Shown: positions 10,450 through 23,206, numbered from the stretch's first letter. The stretch: DNA of 64,000 nucleotides from Symmetrospora coprosmae (GCA_008802785.1 VUYT01000052.1:1-64000); one strand, 5' to 3'. Numbers and translations: made by a program. The notes: generated by a model not told the origin, from the sequence alone.

Positions 10450-13400
10450 TTATGCCTGAAAGTAGCTCGTCCGGCTCCTAGGCATGTCCAAGAAGGCACG
10501 CGAGCCTCGATTGGCAGTGATAGCAGCGTCTGGCAGTGCCGACGAAGAGGCGCTGCGGTGCTGATGCTTCATGTTGGGCGGAACAGGCGGCCCAGCCTGC
10601 GCGGCGAGCTCGTTGGCAAACGAGACGGACCGTCGCTGGGGTGCACCTGCGCTCAGCGCAGAAGGGCCGCTCCCGCTCCCGCTCCCAGCTCGGCCGTCTT
10701 GTCCTTTGCCCGACGACGCACCCTGGGACCGGGACAGCGGGTTGGTCCCGGCACCGGAAGCATTGCTCGCGGCACCAGCGGGTCGACGGGCATCGACCTG
10801 GGCAGGCGATGTCGCATAGCTGATGAGGCCGTGCGGCTGCTGTGGCTGTGGCTGTGGCTGTGGCTGTGGCTGGTGCTGGGACTGAGGCTGGTACTGCTGC
10901 GACTGCAACTGCTGCTGCTGCACTCCGCCAAAGTATCCGCTCATGCGGTTCGGCGAGTCGGCCCGGGCAGGCGACGGGTACCTCGGAGGCGTCGCCGGGG
11001 GTGTGGGGATGCTTGAGTATGGCAGGGCGTGCGTATAGTGCACGGGCGCACCACCGCCGCTGCCGGGCGGCAGGAAGGGCAGCTGCATGTGGTGAGGATG
11101 CACCTGCGGCTGCGGCTGGTAAATGCCGGGGCTGCTGCTGCCTGTGCGGAGGACACCGCTGTGCGAGTACGAGGGCGCCATCATGCTCGCTGCGGCAGCT
11201 GGGGTGTATCCGATGGCCGACTGAGGCGGATACGACGAGTAGAACCCAGGGTGCACAAACGGCTCCGGGTAGATTGGCTGTGGCTGGATGAGCATTGGCC
11301 CCGGACCGGCTTGTTGATGCTGCTGGAAACCATACGATGGGGAGTTCACCATCCCGGACATGGGCGAGCTTCGCCTGTCCGGGTTCTGTGCCTGTCCAGA
11401 GGTTGCGTTTGGTGCCTGCCTCGAGTCGAGCATAGCTGAGCGGCGCCGGTGGTCCTCCCACCGCTTTCGCTCGTCCTGATGAAGTGAGTTCATATACAGA
11501 TGTCAGTCCATTATCTCTGCTCGCCTCTCGGACCGTGAGCAGACTAACCCGCTTCCGCTTCACTTCTTCCTCCTCTCGCTGCTTGCGCTCCTCTTCCTCC
11601 TTGATGCGCAGACGCTGCCCTTCCTCCTTGGCCCTCTGCGCCTCGACTGCCTGCAGCCTTGCAACCTCCGCCTGGAGTTGCGCACTCTTGGCCTGCTCCT
11701 GCTTGAGTGCGTACACCTCAGCCTGCAGGCGCTGCAGCTCGTCGGCTGCATAATCGGAGAGCGCAGTCGAGACTGGCCGGCCACTGCTGTCGTACACGGG
11801 CTGGTGGTAGCTGCTACGCCGCTGGCTCGACTGATCCGAGCGCAGGCAGAGAGGGCGACCCCCGTTTGGCGATGGTGGCGCGAGCAGCAGCGACCTCCGG
11901 TTATCTGCTTGTGGCACAGCAGAGGTCGATGCCGATCGAGGCAAGTTTGCGGTGAATGAGCCAGCGGTAGACATGAGACGACCGCGTCCGTGTACTATGC
12001 TGTCCTCCGAGGCGTTTAGGACCCGATCCCGCTTCAGGAAAGCCAGCGGCACCTCCTCGTCATCGTCGTCTCCTTGCGGCCCGCCGGACAGCGCAGGCGA
12101 GGGCAGATGAGGGCTCTCCTTTCGATGCGGGAGTGAACCAGGGCGGTCCGAGACCGGCGACTCGACAAACCTCATCTCGTCATCGTCCTCCTCCTGGATG
12201 CTCGAGCGGCGAAGGTCCGTCTCCGGGAAGCTCGCTCCGCGATCGTGGAAGCTGGGTCGCGGTGCGAGCTTGATGCCGAGGTGTTGCTGGCTGTGTGCGA
12301 CGTTGCGGGCGATGGGGAGATTTGGCACCGAGCTGGAAGTGGGGATGTGCTGGGTTACAGGCCGGCCTCTCGCCGTGGGCGGTGCCTCCCGTTCTGGTCG
12401 ACTCCGCGCTGCTTCCACGGCTGGCTGCGACTGTGACGGCGACGGATACTGCTGTCTGCGCGGAGGTTCGAAGGATGCCTGTGAGCTAGGGCGCTGTGCG
12501 CTGCTGGTGGCGGCGGGATAGATCCTTGGGTGAGGGCCGGCCATGTCGGGGCCGGCGATGTCGTCGCGCGCTGCGAGGTGGTCCCTCGGGTCAAAGAGCG
12601 AGTCCGGCCGCGAATTGCGACCGTGGGATGTTCCTTGTGTACGTGTCGTGACCGGGCGTAGGGCCTCTGGCGGTGACACATCATCCTGCTGTCCCGCGGC
12701 CGGATCACGTGTGGGTTCTGTTCTTTTCGATTTCTGCGCAAACCAGGATAGCACGCCGCTAAACCTCTTGGTCGGCACGCTCTTGTCGGTTGCTGTGGCA
12801 GCGTCTGCGGCTGGTCCCACGGCCGACGATGCACCCACCGGGCCAGAGTTGGTGCTGCTGCTGCTGCTGTCGCTGGAACTCGCACCACCCGCCTTCACCG
12901 ACGAGGAGCGGGATGACGTGGGCATGGCGGCAGATGCAGATGCAGACGCAGACGCAGACGCAGCCGCACCTCGAGGAGGGACAACAGCTGCTGCAGTACT
13001 GTCGGAGTCGTCGACGATGCGGTCCAGAGGCAACAGCCCGCCCGCATCGACGACCTGTGCGTGGTTGTGATCCCCCCGCTTGGCTAATAACGCGATCGAG
13101 GCCCTCCTGAAATGAGGCTCTATCGCCACCTCTCCCCGCTCTGGCATTGGTTGGTGGAATGCCATACCTGTATTGATGGCGTGGCTATGTTGTCCTCGAC
13201 GAGCGTCGCTCTCAGCTCCTTCACCAGCTCTCCTGTCGTCTGAGCCGTCAGAAGCCCGTTCTTCATGCTGATCTTCAGTGGCCACGTGGGAGTGGCAACG
13301 CACAGCACCACGTTCGGGCTCGCTCAAAACGATCCTCCCAGATAGAAGCATGGCCCTGGCGCTGATCTGCAGCCCATGCATTGCAGACCTCCCAGTCTCC

Positions 13401-15460
13401 GTGTCGACGAGTCCGACGCGCAGATGGTCGCCACTCCCGCCGAAGATGACAACCATCCGCTCTGCAAACCCAGGGCGCTCGCACCACCGCTTCCACGCCT
13501 GCTCTTGCAGCTGCTTGAACAGAAACATTGGCGACTGTGATTGTGACTGTGACTGTGTCATGGGCCTGATCGTGTCTGGCGACCCTGCACGAACGGTTGC
13601 GCTCGCCACAGGCGAGGAAGTCGGAGATCTGACGAGCGGAACAGCAGAGCGATCCTCGCCAACTGCAGCGTTAAGAGTCTGCACAGCCATGGTCGCCGCG
13701 GCAGATGTGGAGTCTATTCCGTAGGCTAGCGACGCTGGTGGCTCCCCCGACACGCGATCGCTGCGCAGTGCGAGCAACCGCTTAAACCCATCGAGCTCGA
13801 CCTCTTCCATCAGGGTGAGCCTCCTCCTCTCGAGTCGCTGCAGCAGCCTCGTCCTCTGCACCGCGACAGAAAAAGGCGCAGCCTTCGTGCAGGTCACCGC
13901 ACGCGCGCTCTCGTGCCGTGAGCGAAGAGTGGAACTCGGGTAAGCGCGTCCGACGGCCGTGTTGAGTCGTTCAGGGAGCGCAGCGGGGCTCGCGGGACCT
14001 TCGTTCCGCAATTTGGCGAGGGTGTGCTCGAGGCAGAGCTTGGCGCCGTACGACAGGTTGCGAGGCGAGATGCGCCCGGGCGCGTTCAGGCTGCCCCTGG
14101 GCGACGCAGGCACGACACCGCCTATAGACCTGTTGCACCCGAACGAGGATGACGAAGCGGGCGATGCGGTCGTCGGCGAGAGCGACCTCTGCGACGAGAG
14201 CGAGGTCGGCGAGATGCAGAGCGCCTGCACCGGCGAGCGAGGTAGAGGCGAGGATGGCTCGGCCAACGGCGACAGGACGGCGGGAGAGGCGCCATTGGTC
14301 GGTGTCGACTTGGCGCTGAAGTAGGCCGAGGTGCGCCGGGATTGTGTGATGTCGGAGTCGCTCGTCGAGCGGGACGGCGGACCAGAGGGCGGCGGGTGGA
14401 TGCGAAGCTCTACTTTGCGGGCGACTCGAGTGCTCTCATTGCGGGTGGGAGGATACACAGGGCCTCCCGGGTGTGGCTCCGTCGACATCGTGATGGTTTC
14501 GCCGGTTGACCTGTTCGCAGTGTCAGGAGGGCTGTCTGTTGCTGCGCTGGTCTGTCGATGCGCTTCTGCGCCATGCGAGACCAAGTCGTCCGGCGCTGAA
14601 GCCTCCCGGACGGGGAGCACCGGCATTGATGAGGAGCGCTTTGCAGCAAAGAGCAAGCTGATGCCTTCGTCCGTCACATCCGGCTGCTTCTCTACTAGCC
14701 TCGTGACTCCTCCGTTGGGCGAGACTGGCGAGGGAGCCTCCCCCTTGACTGACTTTCGAACGCGCCGGCTAAAATCCGCAACTGGCCCATTGTCGCCTCG
14801 CAATGGCAGGATGGACAGTCGGAGTGACTCCTTGCTGGCAGAGACCTGTTTATCGCTTGGGGCGACTGCATCGCTCGTCGCCTGGGATAGACCGGAGTCG
14901 CAGCTTGCTGCCGAGGTCTTTGTCGACGACAGGCTCGGGAAGGCGGAGGATCGCGACGAGGAAGGCGTCATACCTTGCGAGACAGGGCGGATGTCAGTCT
15001 GGACCTTGTCGGGGCTGGACACGGACGGCAGTCCCGAGGGTAGAGGTGGCAGAGGCGGCGGCAAGTCGTCCACTGCGAGGCCTTCGTGGAGGTCCGGCGT
15101 CGACCGCGAAAAGATCTCCTTGAAGGAGCGCCTACGCCGCCGTTGTGGGACATGCGCCATCCCGTCTCCCCGCGTGCTGTCTTGCTGTGCGGTCGATGTG
15201 GTGCTGTCCCAGGGAATTGCCCTTGCTGCCTGCTGCAGGTGGACTTGCCCCTCGCTCTCGCTCTTCACCATGCCCGGGCGCTCGCGGACATTGCGCGACG
15301 GCCTACGCTGCCAGGGCGCGCTGCTGTCCGATGCTGAATTCGATGCCGCTGCCCCATTCTCTGGCTTGGACTGCGACCTGCTGTGCCTGGCGTACCCATA
15401 GGTCGCCAGCGTCGTATCTCGCGCTTTCTCTGCCCGACGGAGGGTACCGAAGCTGAGCAT
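10450..15460 (-). CDS. Large disordered protein, family unknown
   Basis: About 1.6 k residues from minus-strand exons 15460-13304, 13239-13168, an exon ending 11549 (its start is one of several AG sites between 13129 and 13054), and 11475-10450. The first ~500 residues are Ser/Pro-rich. A more ordered block follows (residues ~540-760) with FKQLQEQAWKRWCERPGF and MVVIFGGSGDHLRVGLVDTE, which reads like a beta-rich, PH-like fold. After another disordered stretch comes a coiled coil of about 70 residues (LQRLQAEVYALKQEQ.. to EEERKQREEEEVKRKR). The tail is rich in Pro, Gln, Tyr and His, with a PQ dipeptide run at 10.85-10.88 kb and KRWEDHRRR at its start. A second frame crossing 13120-13311 is explained by an intron (13240-13303, with GTGCGT, CTGAC and CTCAG) rather than a frameshift. 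No function is claimed. Confidence 0.75.
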
Positions 15461-16048
15461 TGCAGCGCAGTAGCATGAGCATGCGTACGTGATGCTCTTA
15501 TAGCTGATTTGACATGCGCATCATCGAGCCTGCGTCCACTCACAGTCCCATCTTTCAATGAAAGGGTCGCTCGCCGGCCAGAGGTCGCGCGTTCCCAGGC
15601 AGGCCCACCAGTGCGTGCACCGAGGTCGCACAGCGCTTCCGCTGCCTTGCCACGTCGTGCCTTGTATCTCCCCCGTCTAGGCCGCTATCTGGGTTCCCAC
15701 ACTCATCTGCCTGGCCAGTGCGGTGGATGCGAGCTCATCTCATCCCATGAAGTTGTGCGACTCTGGGCCCACTGGCACCCGCACCCGCACTCGCACCCCA
15801 CCCGTCGCCATTCTCGTCGCCACAACGACACATTCCTGCTGCCCAAAGGAGGTCCGTGCGTGCACATTCGCAGTCCCGCTTCATTTCCTTCTCCGCCCGA
15901 ACCTCGGCCCGCACCGGCCGGGAGCGTCGAGGGCTGCTCACGAGCAGCACTTCGGCCCAATCTGCCCTCATCGAATAGGCACGCAGACATCGCTTTGCGG
16001 GTCGATACTGCTGAACAGAGAGAACGCGCTTGCTCTCGTTCGAAAGCG
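15461..16048. other. Divergent intergenic region
   Basis: 588 bases between the disordered-protein gene and the Sfp1-like gene. An open frame continues from 15509 into the latter, but its Pro/His/Arg-rich translation looks like read-through of a promoter. A short (CGCACC)-like run sits near 15778-15800. Confidence 0.4.
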
Positions 16049-18232
16049 ATGTCGTTTGGTCAGACACTGGTAGGCGTCTCCGTGTGCCTGGCAGCTCCGG
16101 GCTGCACCCGAAGGGAGGTCGAGGCAAGCGCCTTCGAAAAGTCACGGGTATCCTTCCTCCAACCGATGAAGCCAGCAGCCAGCAAGGGCGTGGTTGCACT
16201 CAACCAGGTACGGTGTACTGCTTCTGACCTACTGCTGCGTATCGCTTACAAGCCTTCTTTGCCGGATTTTAGCGCCCTTGGATTCCCGCAGCTGTAGGCT
16301 CGCTCGCTCGCAGCTTCTTCAAAGAGCAAAGAGCACACGCCTGGCTGACCCGTGCAGTACCTATTCCCGCAGGCCAAACCGTTCAAATGCGACAAACCGG
16401 GCTGCACCTCGTCGTTCCTGAATCGAGTGCGTTGGACTTTCGCGGCGTCAGACAGCACGCGTCGAAAAAGTCTGTCCGGCGGCCGGCAGTCTTTGCGCCG
16501 CGTCGTGTTGCAGCCTCCACCACACCTCACAGAGACTGACGAGCCTCCTCCGACCCTTAGAACGGATTGAAGTACCATGCACGCCACGGGACTTGTAAGA
16601 GAAGTACAGTACAGACTCTGACGGACGATTCCGGCCTCAATGGAACATCCTCGTCCGATGAGGCTTCTGCGCTCGTCGACGAATACCCGTACAAATGCTA
16701 CGATACCGTCTTATGCGGCAAGGTAAGCTGTGTCCCCCCTGGCAGCTGATGCGGACATTTGAGCGACTTGCTTGCCGACACGGCAAAATTTTCGCCTCTA
16801 ACAGACCTTCAAAGCGGTCAACGGTCTGAGATACCACTACCTGCATTCGGGCGAGCATGGACTGGCGGGGTACCAGATGATGCAAGACGGGACGCATCTT
16901 GCGTATGGCGACAAGATCCCAACGGCGCCGATGCAGCACCCGCGCGCTCGCGCGCGGAGCACCAGCCAGCAGCAGGACAGCGCACCGCGGCAGCACCCGT
17001 CGACGCGCAGCAGAACGAGCACACGACCGAGAGCACAGAGCTACAAGCAGCCTAGCACCCTTGCGGAATCGTCGTCTGCTGTACATTCGAGCGCGTCAAG
17101 CGTGGATGGAGGCAACTACGGCCACAATATACAGCAGGTCCCAGCGTATCAGCCTCGGAAGGATCTTCAGCAGCATCAAATGCAATCTGTGAGTCTAGAG
17201 TTAGCTTTGTCAAGCATAGGCGCCGGAGGTGCGTCTGACCGCAAGTCATCCCGATTCATCCCTTCCGTCTACTTGCACATCTAGGGGTACTCAACGCCCA
17301 GCTATGAAAGCAGTCTGAGCCCACCCGCTCACGCGTCAGCCGCGCATGCATACTTTGCCAACGGAAGCACAGTCGACAGTCTCCCCGCACCACCACCAAC
17401 ATCAGGAATCTGGGATGTCAGCCTCGCAAATCAGAATGGGGCGCTATCGCTTGAGCTCCTTCAGGCCGTAAATCACATTTCGAGCCTGCCGATGACACCG
17501 CCGGGCACGCCTGGCCCATACCAGGAGCACGGGCAAAGCCATGCGTCAACATCGCATGCACCGCAGAACGGCCATCAGAGCCATCTCGGCTGGCTGCAGC
17601 AGGCGTGGGCGTCTCAAACCGCACACCCGCAGAGTCAAGAAGGCTTCTACCCGGCCTCGTCCCGGTCTTCCTCCGTCTCCTCCATCGGGGGTCACCAGCC
17701 TTACGAGAGCAACCCCGCGCCACATCAGTACTCGCCCCAGCAGCATCGTTTTGCCCCAACTCAGCTCGGTCAGCAGTCGCTCTCGTACCCCACGCAGCAG
17801 CCGACAGCTCAGATGAGCCACTTCCACGTGGTAGAACCGCGACCACAGCCTATACCGATGCATGTAAGCGCCGATGAGGCGTGTACGTCGCGATCCCTGC
17901 CAATACAGCACGAGCAGCCCCAGCCGATCGCATTCCAGCCGCAAGCAGCGTACTTACAAGCGCACGCAGCACATCGGCCCATCACGTTCGGCGCTCGCAG
18001 CCACCGCTTCAATCCCTACGCCTCTGCAACGCGTCACCACCCTCCTCCACAAGCGCAACCTCCACCTCCGTCGCTGCATCAGCAATCTGCGCACACCTAT
18101 GCTCCACCAGCGGCGTCTCAGGGACTCGCGAGCCAGCAGCAATACCCGCAACCTTCATCTCTGCCGTACCATGGCAACGCGCATCATCCGCCGCTGACGA
18201 GCTCGGGCCTCGCCAGGAGGCAGAGCTTGTAG
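16049..18232 (+). CDS. Sfp1-like C2H2 zinc-finger factor
   Basis: Exons 16049-16207, 16358-16426, 16561-16722, 16805-17188 and 17285-18232 give about 573 aa. Two C2H2 fingers are assembled across introns. The first reads AKPFKCDKPGCTSSFLNRNG then LKYHARHGTC (C-x4-C-x12-H-x3-H). The second is YKCYDTVLCGKTFKAVNG then LRYHYLH. The NGLKYH/NGLRYH motif in both fingers is typical of the Sfp1 family of split-finger ribosome-biogenesis regulators. An intron interrupts each finger. The remainder is Gln/Ser/Pro/His-rich and disordered, as expected for a fungal activator. The first exon is the weak point: the frame is open far upstream and the 53 residues before the fingers are unremarkable, so the start may be wrong. 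Confidence 0.75.
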
Positions 18233-18574
18233 CCGCGAGCTGTCCTCCGCTGCGTTAGCTGCACTTACCACCTCGTCGTTCATTTTTGTTTTAGCCCCTT
18301 CGCGGGATCTGTGCTAGTACGGGAGTTGTGTTAGAACCGCTTTAGATCAGATACTGCCTGCAGGAAAAAAAAGAAGGCATGCGGAATCTTAGCGTGAAGG
18401 AGGAGAATGTACTGCATACCTTGCCGTTACAGAGTTTGGCTGCTGCTTGCTCAAGGTCATCAAGAGGGTATACATGGGCTCAACTATATGCGTTACAGAA
18501 TGGCCGCCTTCGCCTTTGACATTCACAACATTGTCTGCGCTCGTCAAGATCCGGATCAAAGTGTCCACTTCCGG
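18233..18574. other. Convergent intergenic region
   Basis: 342 bases between the ends of the zinc-finger gene and the MIL1-like gene. A purine-rich A8 tract (about 18364-18376) is the only distinctive sequence. Confidence 0.4.
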
Positions 18575-21500
18575 TCACCACCTGCTACCTGCGCCAGCCC
18601 CGTTCGACCAGTCGTTTCCGCCTCCAGATGCAGTGTTGCTGGACCACGGATCCCGCCATGCCGCTGGCGCTCTCTTGTCATCGTCCACCGCAGCGGCCCA
18701 CGGCGAAGAACCGCTGGGTAGCTCGGTACTGAGGGGCGCAAAGGAGATGTTGCCATCCTCGCCTCCGAATGACAGAACCGACGCGTTGCTGTGCGATGGT
18801 GCAGCCGCGAATGAGAACGGAGCGTCGCCGCCGAATGGGTTTGTCTCCGCCAGCGAGGCGGTAGAGTCCATTGCGAACGGATTGTTCTGCATGTATCCAG
18901 GAAAGGCTGAAGGGCTAGCCTGCCTCCGCCCGTGCCCGGACCCGGGACTCGGACTTGGACTCGAGCTTTGACTTGATTCGGTCCGCCGCGCAGCAGCCGC
19001 ATCGCGACTCTGCCGCATCCCCTTCTGCCTCTCGCGCTCCGCCTGCTCCTCGAGCGCAGTGACGCGCGCCATCTCGAGCGCCTCCTCCTTGAGCCGCCGC
19101 TGAAGGTCGCGCTCGTACGCCTCTTCCTCCTCGATTAAAGCCGCCTGCTCCCTTGTGCGCTGCGTGGGCGTCTTCGGCCCTGGTGCCGAGTCGCTGCGTC
19201 CCATCTCGCCCATGAGCGGCCTGGCAGGCGGAGCAGACGGCGTCCTGATGATATCGCGAGCTGCCAAGGCAGGAGACTCGAGAGAGGATCGCGAAACTGC
19301 CATTGCGGTAGCTGCCGTGCCAGTACCCGAGACGGGGCGACCGCTGGACGAGAGCAGCTGTCCCGAGCCGTCGTCTTCTGCGATCTCTGCTCGAATTTTG
19401 GCAATGTCGAAGCCGGCGCCCGAAGCGGGAGACGCAATGGCCTTTTCGACGGATGCGGCTGTATCGCTTGCGGTTGGTACGACATCCAGCTTGCTGACCG
19501 ACTCATTGGCGGGCTTGCTGTCCAGCCGCGGCGGCAAGTCATCATCGTCGTCGACCTCACTAGCGCTTCCCGCCGACGCCGAGGCTGTCGTGGCAGCGCC
19601 AGACCCTTTCGCCGCTGTCCCAGCTTCCGCGCCTTTGGCAGTACCCTTTCCAGCCGACGAAGCTGACGCCGTAGATGCTGTACTTCCGCGCCGGGTGTTG
19701 TTGCCGGACTTGTCCTTTTTGAAACGGCTCAGCCAGCTCGCCTTCTTCTGCGCCTCTAGTCGCGCCAGCTCCATCTCTGGCGTGACAATCTCCCTGTCTG
19801 GCGCATCCAGGTCCTCGGGCTCGTCGAAGCTGCAGTGCGCAGGGTATCGCTGAAGAGCATCAGCGAATTGCCCTGCCCATATACACTGAAGAACACGGCA
19901 AGGGCGTAAACGCACCTGTCCGCCGTAACCCGGAAACCAAGCTCTTTCAGGATGACTGGCATGAGCGAGCGATAGCTCATGTGTCCGGCAATGAGATCCG
20001 TCACGTCGAGATTCTCGAGTGCCGGCACAAACTCAACCGGCCGCAGCCCTGCGACGGTAGCGAGGCCTCCCGTAGTGGCGCGATAGAGGTATCCGAGGAC
20101 CCAGTCGTTGCGCGCGTAGCAGTTGCAGAAGCGGCCGCTAACGACGCCGCGCACCTCGCGCCACGTCTTGTTGCTCGCCGTCACCGTCGCTCCCATGAGG
20201 AATACATCCTGCACGACGCCAAACGCTCTCCGCCGGTGCAGCGCGACGAGCGTGTAGAAGATGACGCGCGCGCCTAGCGAGAAGCCGATCAACGTGATGG
20301 GCCGCACACCCATCTGCCGATTGATCAGGATCTCGGCCAGCACTTCGCCCGCCTGGCACGCACGGTCGAGCGCATTGGACCAGGGGTTGTCGATGAGGTA
20401 GCCCAGCTTGGTGAGGACTGCGGTGGACACAGTGCAGACAGATTAGCCATTCATTGCGGCTGCTTTCAACTCTACAGCAGCGAAGCATGACCCACGGATA
20501 GGCCACTGCATGGCCGACATCATGGCTGCAAGCAAGGTGGCCTGCAGCACCTGCTGTCCGACGGACGACAGCACCTCGGACGTCAAGATTTTGAGGGCAT
20601 TGCCCGTCTGCCCCAGTGTCTCTGGCTCCCACAGGACAGAGTAGACGTCGCCCACAATGGGGTCCATCACTGAGAACGGCAGGCGGACGTCGTCCTGTGG
20701 ACCATTCATGAAGCTGCACAGGCCGGGGCGGAATGCTTCCGCTTTCAGACAGTCATCGCAGCCGGCAGGCAAAGCATGCGTTCACTCACCCCGGCACGGT
20801 AATGATCGCATTGAGCCGCTTGTTATTGTGCAGCGGGTGAAATTCAAACTTTGTGACGGCTTTCGTCCGGCGCGCCATTCCTCTTCCGCCTATGCTAGAT
20901 CCCGTCATGACGCCCGTGGTGGTGATGACTGCTGCACCTCCTGCGCCTCCGAGGAAGGCGGTCCCGCCGCTGACGCCGGCTGTGGCGAGAGCGCCCGCGA
21001 TGCCCGCGCCGATGGCGGGTGCGAGGAGGCCCGCAGACAGGCCGAGGACGAGGCCGCCCCCGACGGTCGCGAGGCCCATCATGACGTACCGGCGCTTCTT
21101 GTCTGCTTTGGCGCGCGTGAGCAGGGCGTCCTCGTTGCCCTTCTTGCTGCTGTCGATCCCCTCCTGCAGCTCGAGCGCCTCGGTCAGCCGCCGCTCGAAC
21201 CGCACCACGTCCATCCACGACAGGCCCAGCTGGTCCGCCAGCCGGCCCAGCAGCACGCGCGACCGCGCATCGTACACGCTGTCGGCAATCAGCGCGAGGA
21301 AGAGGTCGCACAGAATCGTCCACCGGATGTCGAGCGTGATGGTCTTGTCGGCCGCGCTTAGGTTCTGCGAGACGCCGGGCAGGGAGGACGGCAGTGGCTC
21401 GACAAGGTTGGATTTGACGGTGGGGGTGACGGGACTCGTCGGACCGGTTGACGCCTCGGCTGCTCCGCCTGCGCTCCCATCAGTCGGGCTCTTGGCCGTG

Positions 21501-22888
21501 ACGCGGGGCGTCCGCGGGGAGGGAGGCTGATGCCCGATATCCTGGCCATCTTCGCTGTCCTTAGCTGTCGGAGACGATGGTCCTGATAGCGGAGGTGATG
21601 TCTGCCGCCGTTGCGCCTTTGGCGTCGTTGAACTTCTTGGGCGTGAGGCGGGTCTATCGAGACGCAGGTCTCGGGCTGCGGCTGCCAGGTCACCTGCCTG
21701 ATCATTGTCGCTGTGATCAGGCTCGGCTGCTATCTTCGGTACCAGCTTCTCCCGCTCCCGCTTCTCCTCCCTCTCAACCTCGTCCCGCTCGCGTGCTTCT
21801 TCCGCTGCTTCTTCCGCCGCTTCCCTTGCTGCCTCGGGATCATATTCCGGATTGGCTACTGTGAGCGTCGTGACGAGCGATGGCACAAGGTCCATGGCGG
21901 TCACGCCGTGCTCCGCGAGCTGTTCTATCATGCGTTGTTCTTGACGGGGCGGGCATCGAGGCGCACAGATCAGCCATCCCGTTATCACTCATGGTGCTCG
22001 AGCTGTAGAAGACCCACCCGCGGGCTCGATCTCCATGTGCTGGTACAGGCGACCCATGATCTTTGTGCCCCAGTTGTTGATGCTCTCGACGGCGAGCTCG
22101 AGCTCCTTGATGCCTTTGAGCCGGATCGCGGTCTCGCGTATGAGGAGCCTGCACAGGCCGACGTAGGCTATGCGCTGCCCTTCTGTGAGCATCTGCTTTG
22201 TCGTCTGCATCTGCGAGAGGGGCGTCATGCCCTTGTCGTCGTCAAAGAGGAACTGTGTCCGCGTGTGCACCTCGTCCTCCTCTGGGTCCTCGTCGAGCTC
22301 GAGGCGCGTGTAGTCCTGCGCTGCCTCCTGCTTGGCCTTGTCACCACGAACACCACCACCAGCAGCAGCAGCTCCGTCGTCGCCGTCATCGTCGTCAAAG
22401 CTCATGAGATTGCCATTGCCCGTGCCATTGCTGCCTCCGGACGTGGCAGACGCTCTGCCCTTGCCCTTGCCCTTGCCTTTGTCCCTTGATGGCCCTGCCG
22501 CCGTAGCGCGCGACGCGTCGAGCGAGCGCATAGACTGCCCGGAGTAGCTGATTGCCTTCTTGATGTTCTTTGGGCGGCGCTGTGGGCGCTTCTTCAGGCC
22601 TGCATCATGCCGACGCCCGGCAACCTCTGTACCCGCGCCACGGTCGCTATCGCTGTCGCTGTCGCTGCTGCCCAGATGCCGCTGGGGCGGTCTGCGCTCG
22701 TTGCCTTGATGGTCATCATCCGAGTACTCGCCATTCATCTCTCGCTGCTGCCTGTACTGCTCCTCGAGGGCGAGCTTTGTCTGCTGCGTGTCGCTCCGGA
22801 GCACGGGCATCTCGTCCCAGTTGTCGTCGTCGTCAAAGATGTCGATGGACGGTGCGGGGTCCATGCGCCCACCCGTACGGGAAGCCAT
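18575..22888 (-). CDS. MIL1: Mil1/TMCO4 (DUF726) lipase-like protein
   Basis: Minus-strand exons 22888-22018, 21939-20790, 20713-20496, 20417-19916 and 19829-18575 give 1331 aa. The core is the DUF726/TMCO4 fold: a glycine-rich membrane-associated hairpin (residues ~610-670, MMGLATVGGGLVLGLSAGLL and what follows), then ITVPGFM, VYSVLWEPETL and the nucleophile elbow GFSLGAR near residue 795, an alpha/beta-hydrolase GxSxG signature. Yeast Mil1 binds the AP-1 mu subunit Apm2; here the acidic IDIFDDDDNWDEMPVL at residues ~10-26 and two C-terminal NPF motifs (NNPFAMD, NPFGGD) are plausible adaptor and EH-domain ligands. The C-terminal ~400 residues are disordered with a short Glu/Arg coiled coil. 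Acceptor choices were fixed by phase: the VPG/FMNG join at 20713 recreates the family's VPGF motif. The gene is divergent from the FAS1 gene. Confidence 0.87.
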
Positions 22889-23206
22889 GGTCTCACACAC
22901 TGCCTGCTGCTGCAGACCCCTCCCTCTGCTATGCTCCGGCCTGCCCAGCCCCTCTGCCGTTCTCGCAGGATGGTCCAACCAGTGGCTGCCCCTCGACGAG
23001 CACTACTGCCTCATCTCGGAACGGCGATGCGATGCGGTACAATGCAATGCAGTGCGATGCGATGCGATGCGATGCGATGCAACGACTGTCCTGTGTGCTA
23101 TTCCTGAGCCGTGTTGGGTTGTCCAGAGACCGACCCGGGACTCCCGCGGCAGCTCTCCTTCACGCCATTCACCCAGATACATACATATATACACAAAAGG
23201 ACAACG
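22889..23206. promoter_or_regulatory. Divergent promoter with pentamer array
   Basis: 318 bases between the MIL1-like (minus) and FAS1 (plus) start codons. A GCGAT/GCAAT pentamer array occupies its middle. An ATACATATATACACA stretch just before the FAS1 start (23180-23195) may serve as the AT-rich core of that promoter. Confidence 0.45.
23023..23085. repeat. (GCGAT)n pentanucleotide array, degenerate
   Basis: About twelve consecutive 5-base units, mostly GCGAT with GCGGT, ACAAT, GCAAT, GCAGT and GCAAC variants. Period and register are kept through the variants, which argues for one expanded array. It sits in the MIL1/FAS1 divergent promoter. Confidence 0.85.

Noticed and set aside
13107-13320. 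Apparent frameshift in the large disordered-protein gene, with WPLKISMKNG read in another frame
   Set aside because: A 64-nt intron (13240-13303) with GTGCGT donor, CTGAC branch and CTCAG acceptor joins the frames with matching phase, so no indel is needed.
14331-15401. 356-codon plus-strand frame opposite the disordered-protein gene
   Set aside because: It mirrors the codon structure of the minus-strand gene and has no promoter or domain evidence.
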